From Streptomyces verrucosisporus (GTDB taxonomy: Bacteria; Actinomycetota; Actinomycetes; Streptomycetales; Streptomycetaceae), in assembly GCF_017114865.1 (NCBI RefSeq), contig NZ_JADEYH010000016.1:1-64000 (forward strand): a stretch of DNA of 64,000 nt, in the 5' to 3' direction. Below are positions 29,715-38,446 of the stretch, piece after piece; the first letter of the stretch is position 1; each line of letters begins with the position of its first letter. Below the pieces are notes generated by a model. That model saw only the letters and a program-made list of their open reading frames with translations. It searched no databases and was not told the origin of the DNA. The position numbers were made by a program, and so were the translations under genes.

Positions 29715-29878
29715 GTGGGCCGCCCCTTCTCGCGTCGTCCTCGCTCACCGGGCCGCGCGCGCGTCCCGTCCCGACATCCAACCAGCTTACGGTCCGCACC
29801 CGACAGGGTCCGGACCGCTCAGCCGTTTCCGGGCGGGGGCACCCGGCCGCGACCGTGCGGGACGCCGGGCGGCCGGGG

Positions 29879-30658
29879 TCAGTACGGCCGGCCCTGGCGG
29901 TCGTAGAAGGGCCGCACGCACTGGCGCATCCAGTCCACGACCGGGTCCTGGGCCGCGTCCAGCAGCACCATCTGCACCGGCCACCGCACCGGCTCCCGGC
30001 CCAGCGCGCGGCCGAGCGCGTCGTGCGCCGCCGCACGGGCCTGCGGGTCCAGCAGGTCCAGCTCCACTCCGACGAACAGCGCGGGCGGGTCGCCCTCGAC
30101 GCTGGCCAGGCCTCGGCGCGCGGTGCGGACCTGCGGCAGCACCGCGAACTCCCCGGCGGCGGCGGCCAGGAAGTCCACCGGCTCCTCCTGCCAGTCGGGC
30201 TCGAAGAGCCGGACCCGGGCGCCGCTCGCCATTCCCGGGATCCCCTCGGCCCCGCCCTCGCGGCACAGTTCGGCCACGGCGTCCGGAGGCAGGGGGACGC
30301 CGACGGTGCCGTCGGGGTTGACCGCGATGCCCACCTGCGGCGGCAGACCGCGGGCGAACTCCCGCGCGGGCGCGACGGCGAAGGGCAGATGCGAGCCGGC
30401 GCCCTGCCGGAACTGCTGCTCGGAGCTGAAGACGGGGACGTATGGCGCCCCGTCGAGCTGGATCGTGGGCAGGTCGAGGCTGGGGGCGGCCGGTGAGCCG
30501 CCCTCGGGCAGCGGCACCCACAGACTGCTGCGGCCGAGCACCTCCAGCAGCCGGGCGCCCGCTCCCGGGGCGCCGAGGGAGGCGGCGAGGGTCTCCTCCA
30601 GCTCGTTGCCGGGCCAGCCGCCGCCGTGCCCCGGTCCGTACTGCTGCGGGATGGTCAT
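29879..30658 (-). CDS. SseB-like (enhanced serine sensitivity) protein B
   Basis: This is a 259-residue SseB-family protein: LWVPLPEGGS...YVPVFSSEQQFRQG in the N-terminal domain and LLDAAQDPVVDWMRQCVRPFYDRQ at the C-terminus. The C-terminal motif matches protein A (DP-V--W-R---RPF-DR), so the pair likely arose by tandem duplication. They lie about 1.3 kb from the glycine riboswitch and gcvT. A link to serine or glycine tolerance is plausible but unproven. No clear ribosome binding site is seen before the ATG. Confidence 0.75.
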   Translation of the reverse strand: MTIPQQYGPGHGGGWPGNELEETLAASLGAPGAGARLLEVLGRSSLWVPLPEGGSPAAPSLDLPTIQLDGAPYVPVFSSEQQFRQGAGSHLPFAVAPAREFARGLPPQVGIAVNPDGTVGVPLPPDAVAELCREGGAEGIPGMASGARVRLFEPDWQEEPVDFLAAAAGEFAVLPQVRTARRGLASVEGDPPALFVGVELDLLDPQARAAAHDALGRALGREPVRWPVQMVLLDAAQDPVVDWMRQCVRPFYDRQGRPY

Positions 30659-30766
30659 GGGAAAACCCTATCGGCACCGGGCGGGTGCGCCCCTCCGCCG
30701 GCAGCGCTCGCTTTCACGGGGTCGGCGGGGGCACCGGGCAGGGCGCGCGTGCGCCGGGCGCGGGCG

Positions 30767-31450
30767 TCAGTCGAACACCACCCCGCGCAGTGCCCCCGCC
30801 GCTCCCCGGTCCAGCAGCACCGACGCGACGCAGCCCCCGGGCAGCCGCCCGGCCTCGGCGTCCGCCACCAGCCGGCGCACCGCCCGCCGGTGCCGGGCGA
30901 AGGCGTACGCCGACACTCCGCGCCCCCGCTCCGCCTGCCCGGCCAGTGCCACTTCGGGCGGCACGTCCAGCAGCAGCAGGTGCACGGCCCGCCCGCGCCG
31001 CCGCGCGTCCCGCGCCAGCCAGCGGCGCACCCAGCCCTGGGCCCCGCAGTCGTGCACCACCACACCGGCGCCCGAGGCCAGGGCCCGCCACAGCGCGAGG
31101 TAGTGCGCGATCCTCACCAGCGGGCGGTAGACGGCGTACGGCAGCCGGGCGGGCATCCGCCGCTCCCAGCGCTCCCGCATGTCCTGGGAGTCGATCCGCG
31201 CCACCGCGTCGCCCTCTGCGACCACGCGGCGGATCAGGGTGGACTTGCCGCTGCCCGGCAGCCCCGAGACGACCACCCGGTCACCCGCGGGGAAGTGCAG
31301 GATCCGCACCGCCGCGGTGCCGCGCAGATCGCGTCCGCCGGCTCCTCCCGCTCCCCGCGGTACCGCCGCGGGCACCGCCTTCTCCGGCGCCGCCCTGTGC
31401 CGGGGCGGTGCTCCGCCCTGTGCCGTACAAGCACTCTCCAGGCTGCTCAC
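30767..31450 (-). CDS. Small P-loop ATPase/kinase-like protein
   Basis: This 227-residue protein has one P-loop (VVVSGLPGSGKSTLIRR), a RIDSQDMRERW segment, a VVVHDCGAQ Walker B-like strand and an HRRAVRRL basic helix. It fits the AAA_33/zeta-toxin-like kinase group of P-loop NTPases. The GTG at 31450 (GGGGAGG about nine bases upstream) is preferred over an ATG at 31528 that would run into the divergent promoter region. The substrate is unknown. It is divergent from the riboswitch-gcvT unit. Confidence 0.7.
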   Translation of the reverse strand: MSSLESACTAQGGAPPRHRAAPEKAVPAAVPRGAGGAGGRDLRGTAAVRILHFPAGDRVVVSGLPGSGKSTLIRRVVAEGDAVARIDSQDMRERWERRMPARLPYAVYRPLVRIAHYLALWRALASGAGVVVHDCGAQGWVRRWLARDARRRGRAVHLLLLDVPPEVALAGQAERGRGVSAYAFARHRRAVRRLVADAEAGRLPGGCVASVLLDRGAAGALRGVVFD

Positions 31451-31679
31451 CGGATACGCCCTCCCCGCTTTCGCGCCGCGTGCTCGCGGCGTCACCCTGA
31501 GCGTGTCAAGAAGGACGACGGTGGACAAGACGGCAGCTCATCAGGTGTGTCACGGTGCCGTGCCCGTCACGTCACTCCTCTCGTCCCGGACGCTGCGGCA
31601 CGGCTTCGCGCCCGCCCGGGGGCGGGGCGCGCCGGACGTGCGATGATGAGCGGGTCAACTGCATACCGGCCGATCGAGT

Positions 31680-31905
31680 CCGCACGGGAGAGTTCCCGGA
31701 AAACGCTGGTCACGACGGTTTCCGGGGCGCCGAAGGAGCAAGTCCTCCCTTGAATCTCTCAGGCCCCGATACCGTGTGGACGAGGCAGATCTGAAAAGCG
31801 GGCGGCCCCCGAGCGGAGCCGCCCCACCCAAGGTGCAAGCCGTGGCCCGCCCGTGCGGACTCGTGGCGAACCTCTCAGGTTCCGATGACAGATGGGGAGG
31901 ACGTG
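31680..31905 (+). promoter_or_regulatory. Tandem glycine riboswitch
   Basis: Two glycine aptamers precede gcvT. Aptamer 1 shows GGGAGAG (31686-31692), GCCGAAGGAGCAA (31729-31741), CTCTCAGG (31756-31763) and GATCTGAAAAGCG. Aptamer 2 shows CACCCAAGGTGCAAGCC (from 31824), CCTCTCAGG (31871-31879) and GATGACAGATGGGGAGG. These are the conserved cores of the gcvT RNA class, in the usual two-aptamer order. Glycine binding should raise expression of gcvT-gcvH-glyA. The expression platform lies between 31900 and the start codon and may act at translation initiation. Boundaries are approximate. Confidence 0.93.
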
Positions 31906-31959
31906 TCCTTACCGCCGTCCTCGTACGACATCGCCACCTCGCCCGGGAGCCTGCCGACC

Positions 31960-33087
31960 ATGAGTGATTCCCCCCGCCGTACCGCCCTCGACGCCGTGCA
32001 CCGCGCCCTGGGCGCGACCATGACGGACTTCGCCGGCTGGGACATGCCGCTGCGCTACGGCAGCGAGCGCGACGAGCACAACGCCGTGCGCACCCGCGCC
32101 GGCCTGTTCGACCTGAGCCACATGGGTGAGATCGCCGTCACCGGCCCGCAGGCCGGCGAGCTGCTGGACCGCGCCCTGGTCGGCCACCTGTCCGCCGTCG
32201 CCGTGGGCCGGGCGCGCTACACCATGATCTGCGACGAGTCCGGCGGCATCCTCGACGACCTGATCGTCTACCGGCTGGGCACCGAGGAGTACCTGGTCGT
32301 CGCCAACGCCTCCAACGCCCAGGTGGTGCTGGACGCCCTAACCGAGCGGCTCGCCGCCTCCGGTCTCACCGGCGCCGCCGTGCGCGACGACCGCGACGCC
32401 TACGCCCTCCTGGCCGTCCAGGGCCCGCGGGCGGCCGCCGTCCTGGCGAAGGCCACCGACGCCGACCTCGACGGCCTGAAGTACTACGCCGGGCTGCCCG
32501 GCACGGTGGCGGGCGTGGAGGCTCTGATCGCCCGCACCGGCTACACCGGCGAGGACGGCTTCGAGCTGTTCGTCGCCCCCGGCGACGCCGAGACCCTGTG
32601 GCGGGCGCTGACCGGGGCCGGCGCGGACGAGGGCCTGGTGCCGTGCGGGCTGTCCTGCCGCGACACGCTGCGGCTGGAGGCGGGCATGCCGCTGTACGGG
32701 CACGAGCTGAGCCGCTCCACCACCCCCTTCGACGCCGGGTTCGGCCGCGTGGTGAAGTTCGACAAGCCCTGCGACTTCACCGGCCGCGCCGCGCTGGAGG
32801 CCGCCGCCGCGCGGGCCTCCGAGAACCCGCCGCGCAAGCTGGTCGGCCTGGTCGCCGCCGGCCGCCGGGTACCGCGCGCCGGGTACGCGGTGGTCGGCGC
32901 GGACGGCTCGGTGATCGGCGAGGTCACCTCCGGCGCCCCCTCCCCCACGCTGGGCAGGCCGGTCGCCATGGCGTACGTGGACGCCGCCCACGCCGCCCCG
33001 GGCACCGGGGGTGTGGCGGTGGACATCCGCGGTACGCATGAGCCCTACGAGGTCGTCGCGCTGCCGTTCTACCGGCGCGAGCGCTGA
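31960..33087 (+). CDS. gcvT: Glycine cleavage system aminomethyltransferase (T protein)
   Basis: GcvT transfers the methylene carbon from the aminomethyl-lipoyl H protein to tetrahydrofolate, releasing ammonia. The 375-residue protein starts MSDSPRRTALDAVHRALGATM and shows the folate-binding region (GLFDLSHMGEIAVTG...YTGEDGFELF) and the C-terminal barrel GRPVAMAYVD. I start at the ATG at 31960, beyond the riboswitch; the ATG at 31885 lies inside aptamer 2. It leads a gcvT-gcvH-glyA operon. GcvP is not in this window. Confidence 0.97.
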   Translation: MSDSPRRTALDAVHRALGATMTDFAGWDMPLRYGSERDEHNAVRTRAGLFDLSHMGEIAVTGPQAGELLDRALVGHLSAVAVGRARYTMICDESGGILDDLIVYRLGTEEYLVVANASNAQVVLDALTERLAASGLTGAAVRDDRDAYALLAVQGPRAAAVLAKATDADLDGLKYYAGLPGTVAGVEALIARTGYTGEDGFELFVAPGDAETLWRALTGAGADEGLVPCGLSCRDTLRLEAGMPLYGHELSRSTTPFDAGFGRVVKFDKPCDFTGRAALEAAAARASENPPRKLVGLVAAGRRVPRAGYAVVGADGSVIGEVTSGAPSPTLGRPVAMAYVDAAHAAPGTGGVAVDIRGTHEPYEVVALPFYRRER

Positions 33088-33217
33088 CGGCCCCGGCCGC
33101 TCCGTACCGCCAGCCGTACCGCCCGACCGACCGCTTGCCGCACCACCGGTCCGGGACACCGTCCCACCTGGCAAGACCCGTTTCTCACACCACACCCCTG
33201 ATCAGGAGAATCACGCC

Positions 33218-33595
33218 ATGAGCAACCCCCAGCAGCTGCGCTACAGCAAGGAGCACGAGTGGCTGTCGGCCGCCGAGGACGGCGTCTCGACGATCGGCAT
33301 CACCGAGCACGCGGCGAACGCCCTCGGCGACGTCGTCTTCGTGCAGCTCCCGGAGGTCGGCGACACGGTCGCCGCGGGCGAGACCTGCGGCGAGCTGGAG
33401 TCGACCAAGTCGGTCAGCGACCTGTACGCGCCGGTCACCGGTGAGGTCACCGAGGTCAACCAGGACGTGGTGGACGATCCGGCGCTGGTGAACTCCGCCC
33501 CCTACGAGGGCGGTTGGCTGTTCAAGGTCCGGGTGACGGACGAGCCGGCGGACCTGCTGTCCGCCGACGAGTACGCCGCCTTCACCGGCCAGTGA
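33218..33595 (+). CDS. gcvH: Glycine cleavage system H protein
   Basis: This is the lipoylated shuttle protein that carries the aminomethyl group between the P, T and L proteins. It is 125 residues long, as is normal. The lipoyl-accepting Lys64 lies in ELESTKSVSDLYAPV. AGGAGAA precedes the ATG by 7 bases. The 130-bp gap after gcvT and 74-bp gap to glyA contain no strong terminator, consistent with one riboswitch-controlled transcript. Confidence 0.98.
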   Translation: MSNPQQLRYSKEHEWLSAAEDGVSTIGITEHAANALGDVVFVQLPEVGDTVAAGETCGELESTKSVSDLYAPVTGEVTEVNQDVVDDPALVNSAPYEGGWLFKVRVTDEPADLLSADEYAAFTGQ

Positions 33596-33669
33596 GCGGC
33601 GGCCCGCCCGCCCCTTCCGCGCCCGGATCCGCCGTCCGCCGCCATCCCACCACGATCGGAAAGACCCGG

Positions 33670-34938
33670 ATGTCGCTTCTGAACAGTTCCCTGCACGAGG
33701 TAGATCCCGACGTCGCCGCAGCCGTCGACGCCGAGCTGCGCCGCCAGCAGAGCACCCTGGAGATGATCGCCTCGGAGAACTTCGCTCCGGTCGCAGCCCT
33801 CCAGGCCCAGGGCTCGGTCCTCACCAACAAGTACGCCGAGGGCTACCCAGGCCGCCGCTACTACGGCGGCTGCGAGCACGTCGACGTGATCGAGGACATC
33901 GCCCGCGAGCGGGTGAAGGCCCTCTTCGGCGCCGAGGCCGCCAACGTCCAGCCGCACTCGGGCGCCTCGGCCAACGCCGCGGCGATGTTCGCCCTGCTGC
34001 AGCCGGGAGACACCATCCTGGGTCTGGACCTGGCGCACGGCGGCCACCTGACCCACGGCATGAAGATCAACTTCTCCGGCAAGCTGTACGACGTGGTCGC
34101 CTACCACGTCGACGCCGATACCGGCCTGGTCGACATGGAGGAGGTCGAGCGGCTGGCGCGGGAGCGCCGCCCGAAGCTGGTCATCGCCGGCTGGTCGGCG
34201 TACCCCAGGCAGCTCGACTTCGCCGCCTTCCGCCGCATCGCCGACGAGGTCGGCGCACTGCTGATGGTGGACATGGCGCACTTCGCCGGCCTGGTGGCCG
34301 CGGGCCTCCACCCCAACCCGGTGCCCTACGCGGACGTGGTCACCACCACGACCCACAAGACGCTGGGCGGTCCGCGCGGCGGGGTGATCCTGTCGAAGCA
34401 GGAGCACGCCAAGAAGATCAACTCCGCGGTCTTCCCCGGCCAGCAGGGCGGCCCGCTGGAGCACGTCATCGCGGCGAAGGCAGTCTCCTTCAAGATCGCG
34501 GCGACGGAGGAGTTCAAGGACCGCCAGCGCCGTACCCTGGAGGGCGCGAAGCTGCTGGCCGAGCGGCTGACGCGGCCGGACGCGGCCGAGGCGGGCGTCG
34601 CCGTGCTGTCGGGCGGCACCGACGTCCACCTGGTCCTGGTCGACCTGCGCGACAGCGAGCTGGACGGCCGGCAGGCCGAGGACCGCCTGCACGCGATCGG
34701 CATCACCGTCAACCGCAACGCCATCCCGAACGACCCGCGTCCGCCGATGGTCACCTCCGGCCTGCGCATCGGCACCCCGGCGCTGGCCACGCGCGGTTTC
34801 ACCGCCGACGACTTCCGCGAGGTCGCGGACGTCATCGCCGAGGCGCTGAAGCCCTCGTTCGACGAGGCGAAGGCCAAGGAGCTGGCCGGCCGCGTGTCCG
34901 CGCTGGCCGACAGGCACCCGCTGTACCCGGGCCTGTAA
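33670..34938 (+). CDS. glyA: Serine hydroxymethyltransferase
   Basis: GlyA interconverts serine and glycine with tetrahydrofolate and 5,10-methylene-THF. The 422-residue protein has PLP-binding Lys230 in TTTTHKTLGGPRGG, the EMIASENF N-terminal motif and the GGCEHVDVIE substrate loop. The ATG at 33670 gives the standard N-terminus MSLLNSSLHEVDPD, with GGAAAG upstream; the longer frame runs back through gcvH. It completes the glycine-inducible operon, coupling glycine cleavage to serine formation. Confidence 0.97.
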   Translation: MSLLNSSLHEVDPDVAAAVDAELRRQQSTLEMIASENFAPVAALQAQGSVLTNKYAEGYPGRRYYGGCEHVDVIEDIARERVKALFGAEAANVQPHSGASANAAAMFALLQPGDTILGLDLAHGGHLTHGMKINFSGKLYDVVAYHVDADTGLVDMEEVERLARERRPKLVIAGWSAYPRQLDFAAFRRIADEVGALLMVDMAHFAGLVAAGLHPNPVPYADVVTTTTHKTLGGPRGGVILSKQEHAKKINSAVFPGQQGGPLEHVIAAKAVSFKIAATEEFKDRQRRTLEGAKLLAERLTRPDAAEAGVAVLSGGTDVHLVLVDLRDSELDGRQAEDRLHAIGITVNRNAIPNDPRPPMVTSGLRIGTPALATRGFTADDFREVADVIAEALKPSFDEAKAKELAGRVSALADRHPLYPGL

Positions 34939-34953
34939 GGCCCCGGGCACGGC

Positions 34954-34989
34954 ACCGGGTGCGCCGCCTTCACCGGCGGCGCACCCGGT
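34954..34989 (+). terminator. Terminator of gcvT-gcvH-glyA
   Basis: A perfect 15-bp stem (ACCGGGTGCGCCGCC and its complement) has a 6-base loop, 15 bp after the glyA stop. It separates the riboswitch operon from sdaA. Confidence 0.75.
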
Positions 34990-35131
34990 CCGCCCAGCCC
35001 GTCCCGACCGCCCGGCCGCCCGGCCCACCGGCCCACCGACACCGTGTCCCCCGCCCCGCACACCCGCAGGGCCCCACGCCCGCCGCACCCGGCGGGCCGC
35101 GAACCACGAGCAGACAAGGGAGTCCGCCACC

Positions 35132-36562
35132 GTGGCCATCTCCGTCTTCGACCTCTTCTCCATCGGCATCGGCCCCTCCAGCTCCCACACCGTCGGACCC
35201 ATGCGGGCGGCCGGGATGTTCGCACGCCGCCTCCGGAAGGAGGGCGTGCTGCCCCGCACCGCCTCACTGCGGGCCGAGCTGTTCGGCTCCCTGGGCGCCA
35301 CCGGCCACGGCCACGGCACGCCCAAGGCCGTGCTGCTGGGCCTGGCGGGCCACTCGCCGCGCACCGTCGACGTCGAGTCCGCGGAGGCGGAGGTCGAGCG
35401 GGTGCGGCAGTCGGGCCGGCTGGGCCTGCTCGCCGCCGGCGGGGAGGACGGCGGCGAGGGCGGCTCCGGGGACCGTGGGGCCCTTGAGGACCACGGCGGC
35501 CGTGAGATCGCCTTCGACGTCGACCGCGACCTGGTGCTGCACCGCCGCCGCTCGCTGCCGTACCACGCCAACGGCATGACCCTGGCCGCGTACGACGCCG
35601 ACGGCGCGCCGCTGCTGGAGAAGACCTACTACTCGGTGGGCGGCGGCTTCGTGGTGGACGAGGAGGCGGCCGGAGCCGGCCGCATCAAACTCGACGACAC
35701 GGTGCTGAAGTACCCCTTCCGCACCGGCGACGAACTGCTGCGCACCACCCGCGAGACGGGCCTGTCCGTCTCGGCTCTGATGATGGAGAACGAGCGGGCC
35801 TGGCGCAGCGAGGAGGAGATCCGCGCGGGCCTGCTGGAGATCTGGCGGGTGATGCGCGAGTGCGTGGCCCGCGGCCTGTCGCGGGAGGGCATCCTGCCCG
35901 GCGGCCTGAAGGTCCGCCGGCGCGCGGCCGCCTCGGCACGGCGACTGCGCGCCGAGGGGGACGCCGCGGCACGTGCCATGGAGTGGCTGACGCTCTACGC
36001 GATGGCGGTCAACGAGGAGAACGCCGCCGGCGGGCGCGTCGTCACCGCTCCCACCAACGGCGCGGCGGGCATCATCCCGGCCGTGCTGCACTACGCGATG
36101 GAGTTCGTGCCCGGAGCGGACGACGACACCGTCGTGCGCTTCCTGCTGACCGCGGGCGCCATCGGCCTGCTGTTCAAGGAGAACGCCTCCATCTCCGGTG
36201 CCGAGGTCGGCTGCCAGGGAGAGGTGGGCTCGGCCTGCTCCATGGCCGCCGGCGGCCTCGCCGAGGTCCTGGGCGGCTCGCCCGAGCAGGTCGAGAACGC
36301 CGCCGAGATCGGCATCGAGCACAACCTGGGCCTGACCTGCGACCCGGTGGGCGGCCTGGTCCAGATCCCCTGCATCGAGCGCAACGGCATGGCCGCGGTC
36401 AAGGCGGTCACCGCGGCCCGGATGTCCCTGCGCGGCGACGGCCGCCACCACGTCTCCCTGGACAAGGCCATCAAGACGATGAAGGAGACGGGCGCGGATA
36501 TGAAGGTCAAGTACAAGGAGACCGCCCGCGGCGGGCTCGCGGTCAACGTCATCGAGTGCTGA
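35132..36562 (+). CDS. sdaA: L-serine ammonia-lyase (iron-sulfur L-serine dehydratase)
   Basis: SdaA deaminates L-serine to pyruvate using a [4Fe-4S] cluster. The single-chain 476-residue form contains the beta domain (FDLFSIGIGPSSSHTVGPM) and the alpha domain. Cluster Cys residues lie in GCQGEVGSACSMAAGGL and LTCDPVGGLVQIPCIERN. The GTG start has AAGGGAG nine bases upstream. An acidic Gly-rich insertion around residues 105-125 (GEDGGEGGSGDRG) is unusual. With GlyA it forms a glycine-to-serine-to-pyruvate route; it probably has its own promoter after the terminator at 34954-34989. Confidence 0.96.
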   Translation: MAISVFDLFSIGIGPSSSHTVGPMRAAGMFARRLRKEGVLPRTASLRAELFGSLGATGHGHGTPKAVLLGLAGHSPRTVDVESAEAEVERVRQSGRLGLLAAGGEDGGEGGSGDRGALEDHGGREIAFDVDRDLVLHRRRSLPYHANGMTLAAYDADGAPLLEKTYYSVGGGFVVDEEAAGAGRIKLDDTVLKYPFRTGDELLRTTRETGLSVSALMMENERAWRSEEEIRAGLLEIWRVMRECVARGLSREGILPGGLKVRRRAAASARRLRAEGDAAARAMEWLTLYAMAVNEENAAGGRVVTAPTNGAAGIIPAVLHYAMEFVPGADDDTVVRFLLTAGAIGLLFKENASISGAEVGCQGEVGSACSMAAGGLAEVLGGSPEQVENAAEIGIEHNLGLTCDPVGGLVQIPCIERNGMAAVKAVTAARMSLRGDGRHHVSLDKAIKTMKETGADMKVKYKETARGGLAVNVIEC

Positions 36563-36804
36563 GAAGGCCGCCCTGACCTGCGGTTCCTGTCCTTTCGGAG
36601 CCGTCGGCCCCTCTCTCGTCCACACGGCGGGAAGTTTCTGGGAAGGGGCTGGGAAGGGGCTGAGCCGAGCACCCGCACAGCGCCCGACCGGCTCCGAAGC
36701 CCCCGCAGACGGCCGTACGGCAGCCCGAGCCTCCCGGTGCGAGACCCGGGTTCCCCGCCTGCCCGGCCCCGGTGCGGACCGCTTCAGAGGACCGGGACCA
36801 GGGC

Positions 36805-37565
36805 CTAGAAGCGCAATCTCACCGAACCGGCGTGGAGCAGGGGCAGCCAGAAGCGGCACTTGTGGTCGAGGGCGAAAGAATCGGCGGGGAAGGGGGCGAT
36901 GTTGGCGCGCACCCACCGCAGTGCGGCCTGCTGGTCCATCAGGCCGTACGCACCGGAGGCGTGGTCGGGCGCTTCCTCCGACAGGGACGGCAGGGCCAGG
37001 GAGCCCGGTGCGCCGAGGCGGTAGTTGATCGTCACCACGACGACGTCGCCTTCCCGGCCAGTACTTCGGCGTCGTAGTCCTCGCCCGAGCCGGCGATGAA
37101 GTAGCCACCGTGGATCCACACCATCACCGGCAGGTCCGCCGCGCGGACCGTGGGTGTGTAGACGTTGAGGAACAGGCAGTCCTCGTCCGTGGAACCGGGC
37201 GGAGAGCCGGGAACCGAGACGGGCTGCGGGATCTCGGGGCACCGTGGGCCGGGCGTCGTGGCACGCAGCGTGCCCGACCACGGTGAAGCGGGCTGCGGGG
37301 GCCGCCATCGCAGTGGACCGGTCGGCGGGGCCGCGTAGCGGATGCCGTGGAACTCGGCCACTCCTTGCCGCTGGACGCCCTCGAGACGGCCCTGCGAAAC
37401 CGTCACCGTCGGCGGAGAGGCCGCCGCGGTGGGCGTGAGTATCAGTGCGACGAGAACCGCTGACAGGGCCGCGAACGCGGACCGCACCACCGTGGAGCGC
37501 CGGGGCCGGTGGCTGCGCGTGGGAGGGAATCCTCCCGGGTCGACACGTTTCGCGGTGGTTCTCAT
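36805..37565 (-). pseudogene. Broken secreted carboxylesterase (type B)
   Basis: The ATG at 37565 has AAGGAG upstream and opens a signal peptide, then SQGRLEGVQRQGVAEFHGIRYAAPPTG, EDCLFLNVYTP and MVWIHGGYF, the N-terminal half of a type B carboxylesterase. At about 37049 the frame hits TGA; one inserted G restores GDVVVVTINYRLGAPG in the next frame, so a single-base deletion in a G run is likely. The restored frame reaches AALRWVRANIAPF and then jumps to DHKCRFWLPL, the C-terminal family end. The GESAGG nucleophile elbow and most of the C-terminal half are missing. It is therefore a doubly disabled gene. Confidence 0.85.
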
Positions 37566-38446
37566 GACGAGGAATCTCCTTCCACATCGTGGTCGGCCCG
37601 CGCCGGGGTGCCGTCTGCCGTGGACGTCACCGCCGGGGTCACCCGCCATCGCCAGGGCTTCGCCGCGATCGGCATGCCCCTTCGGCCGCCGGCCTCACAC
37701 CGCCGGCCTGACGGCACAGACCCTGACCCCGGGTGACGTCCGTCGCCGGACGTCCAGCCGCGCAGGCGGCCTGCCTCAGCCTTCGCGACCCCGAGATCAC
37801 CGATGAACGAAACCGATGGCAAATACCACCACATGCCCCGTTATGCCATATCGAGCCGCACCGAGTGGCTCGACGGGTTGATCCGAGTGGAGCAGGTGTT
37901 CCCGAACCGCTGCGCAGGTCAGGCCGGAAGCACCGCGCATGACAGAAGCCCGGCTCGACCACTTGGGCCCGTCCGGCACGGACGGCCTCAAGTCACCCCC
38001 TCGCATCGGACGGCATTCCTTCCGGAAAAGATCCGGAATATACGCCGACAACCACCTGCATCCCACCCGCACAATCGAGACGCCCAGTGAAAGCTCCTGG
38101 GGATCTTCCATCTTCAGTGGCCTCTGAACAGGCTATTAGCAATCTTGGAAGGCTTCAGGGTGTCAGATTACTTCCGTAATACTTGCGGAAACTGTTGACA
38201 ACCCATCAGGGCGAATCAACACTGTCGGCGTCGACAGGCCCCGACCGTTGTCGACCCGGGCCACGCCTGCCGTGGCCCGGCCCCTCGGTCGGCCGCCGTA
38301 CGGCGGCCGACCGATCGACCCCCGCCGTCGTCGTCGTACGGCACCGGAGCACGGCGGCCGGCCCCGACCGGAGCAGACCGCCGCAGAGCCCGCAGGTCCG
38401 TACGCGCGCCCGGCATCGCCGCCAACCCCTACGAGGAGGCACGCAC
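37566..38446. other. 881-bp non-coding region ahead of xylanase
   Basis: No convincing gene was found: the small frames here are arginine- and proline-rich and lack ribosome binding sites. The region is locally less GC-rich than its surroundings. Its right part holds palindromes and a TTGACA box just ahead of the xylanase gene. The left part is the 5' region of the broken esterase gene. Confidence 0.6.
38167..38200 (+). promoter_or_regulatory. Overlapping palindromes and -35-like box upstream of xylanase
   Basis: ATTAC-TTCC-GTAAT (38167-38180) overlaps TTCCG-N9-CGGAA (38172-38190). A TTGACA hexamer follows at 38195-38200. A repressor binding here would block a promoter with that -35 box. No good -10 is visible, so the promoter is tentative. 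Confidence 0.4.

Noticed and set aside
31885..31959. Upstream ATG extension of gcvT
   Set aside because: It lies within the second riboswitch aptamer, and the encoded residues are not conserved in GcvT.
34939..35131. Possible small gene between glyA and sdaA
   Set aside because: The region holds a terminator hairpin and GC-rich leader only; the open frames continue antisense or out of frame into sdaA.
37803..38090. 95-residue rightward frame before the xylanase gene
   Set aside because: There is no ribosome binding site and no recognisable domain, the composition is Arg/Pro/His-rich, and it overlaps an equally open antisense frame.
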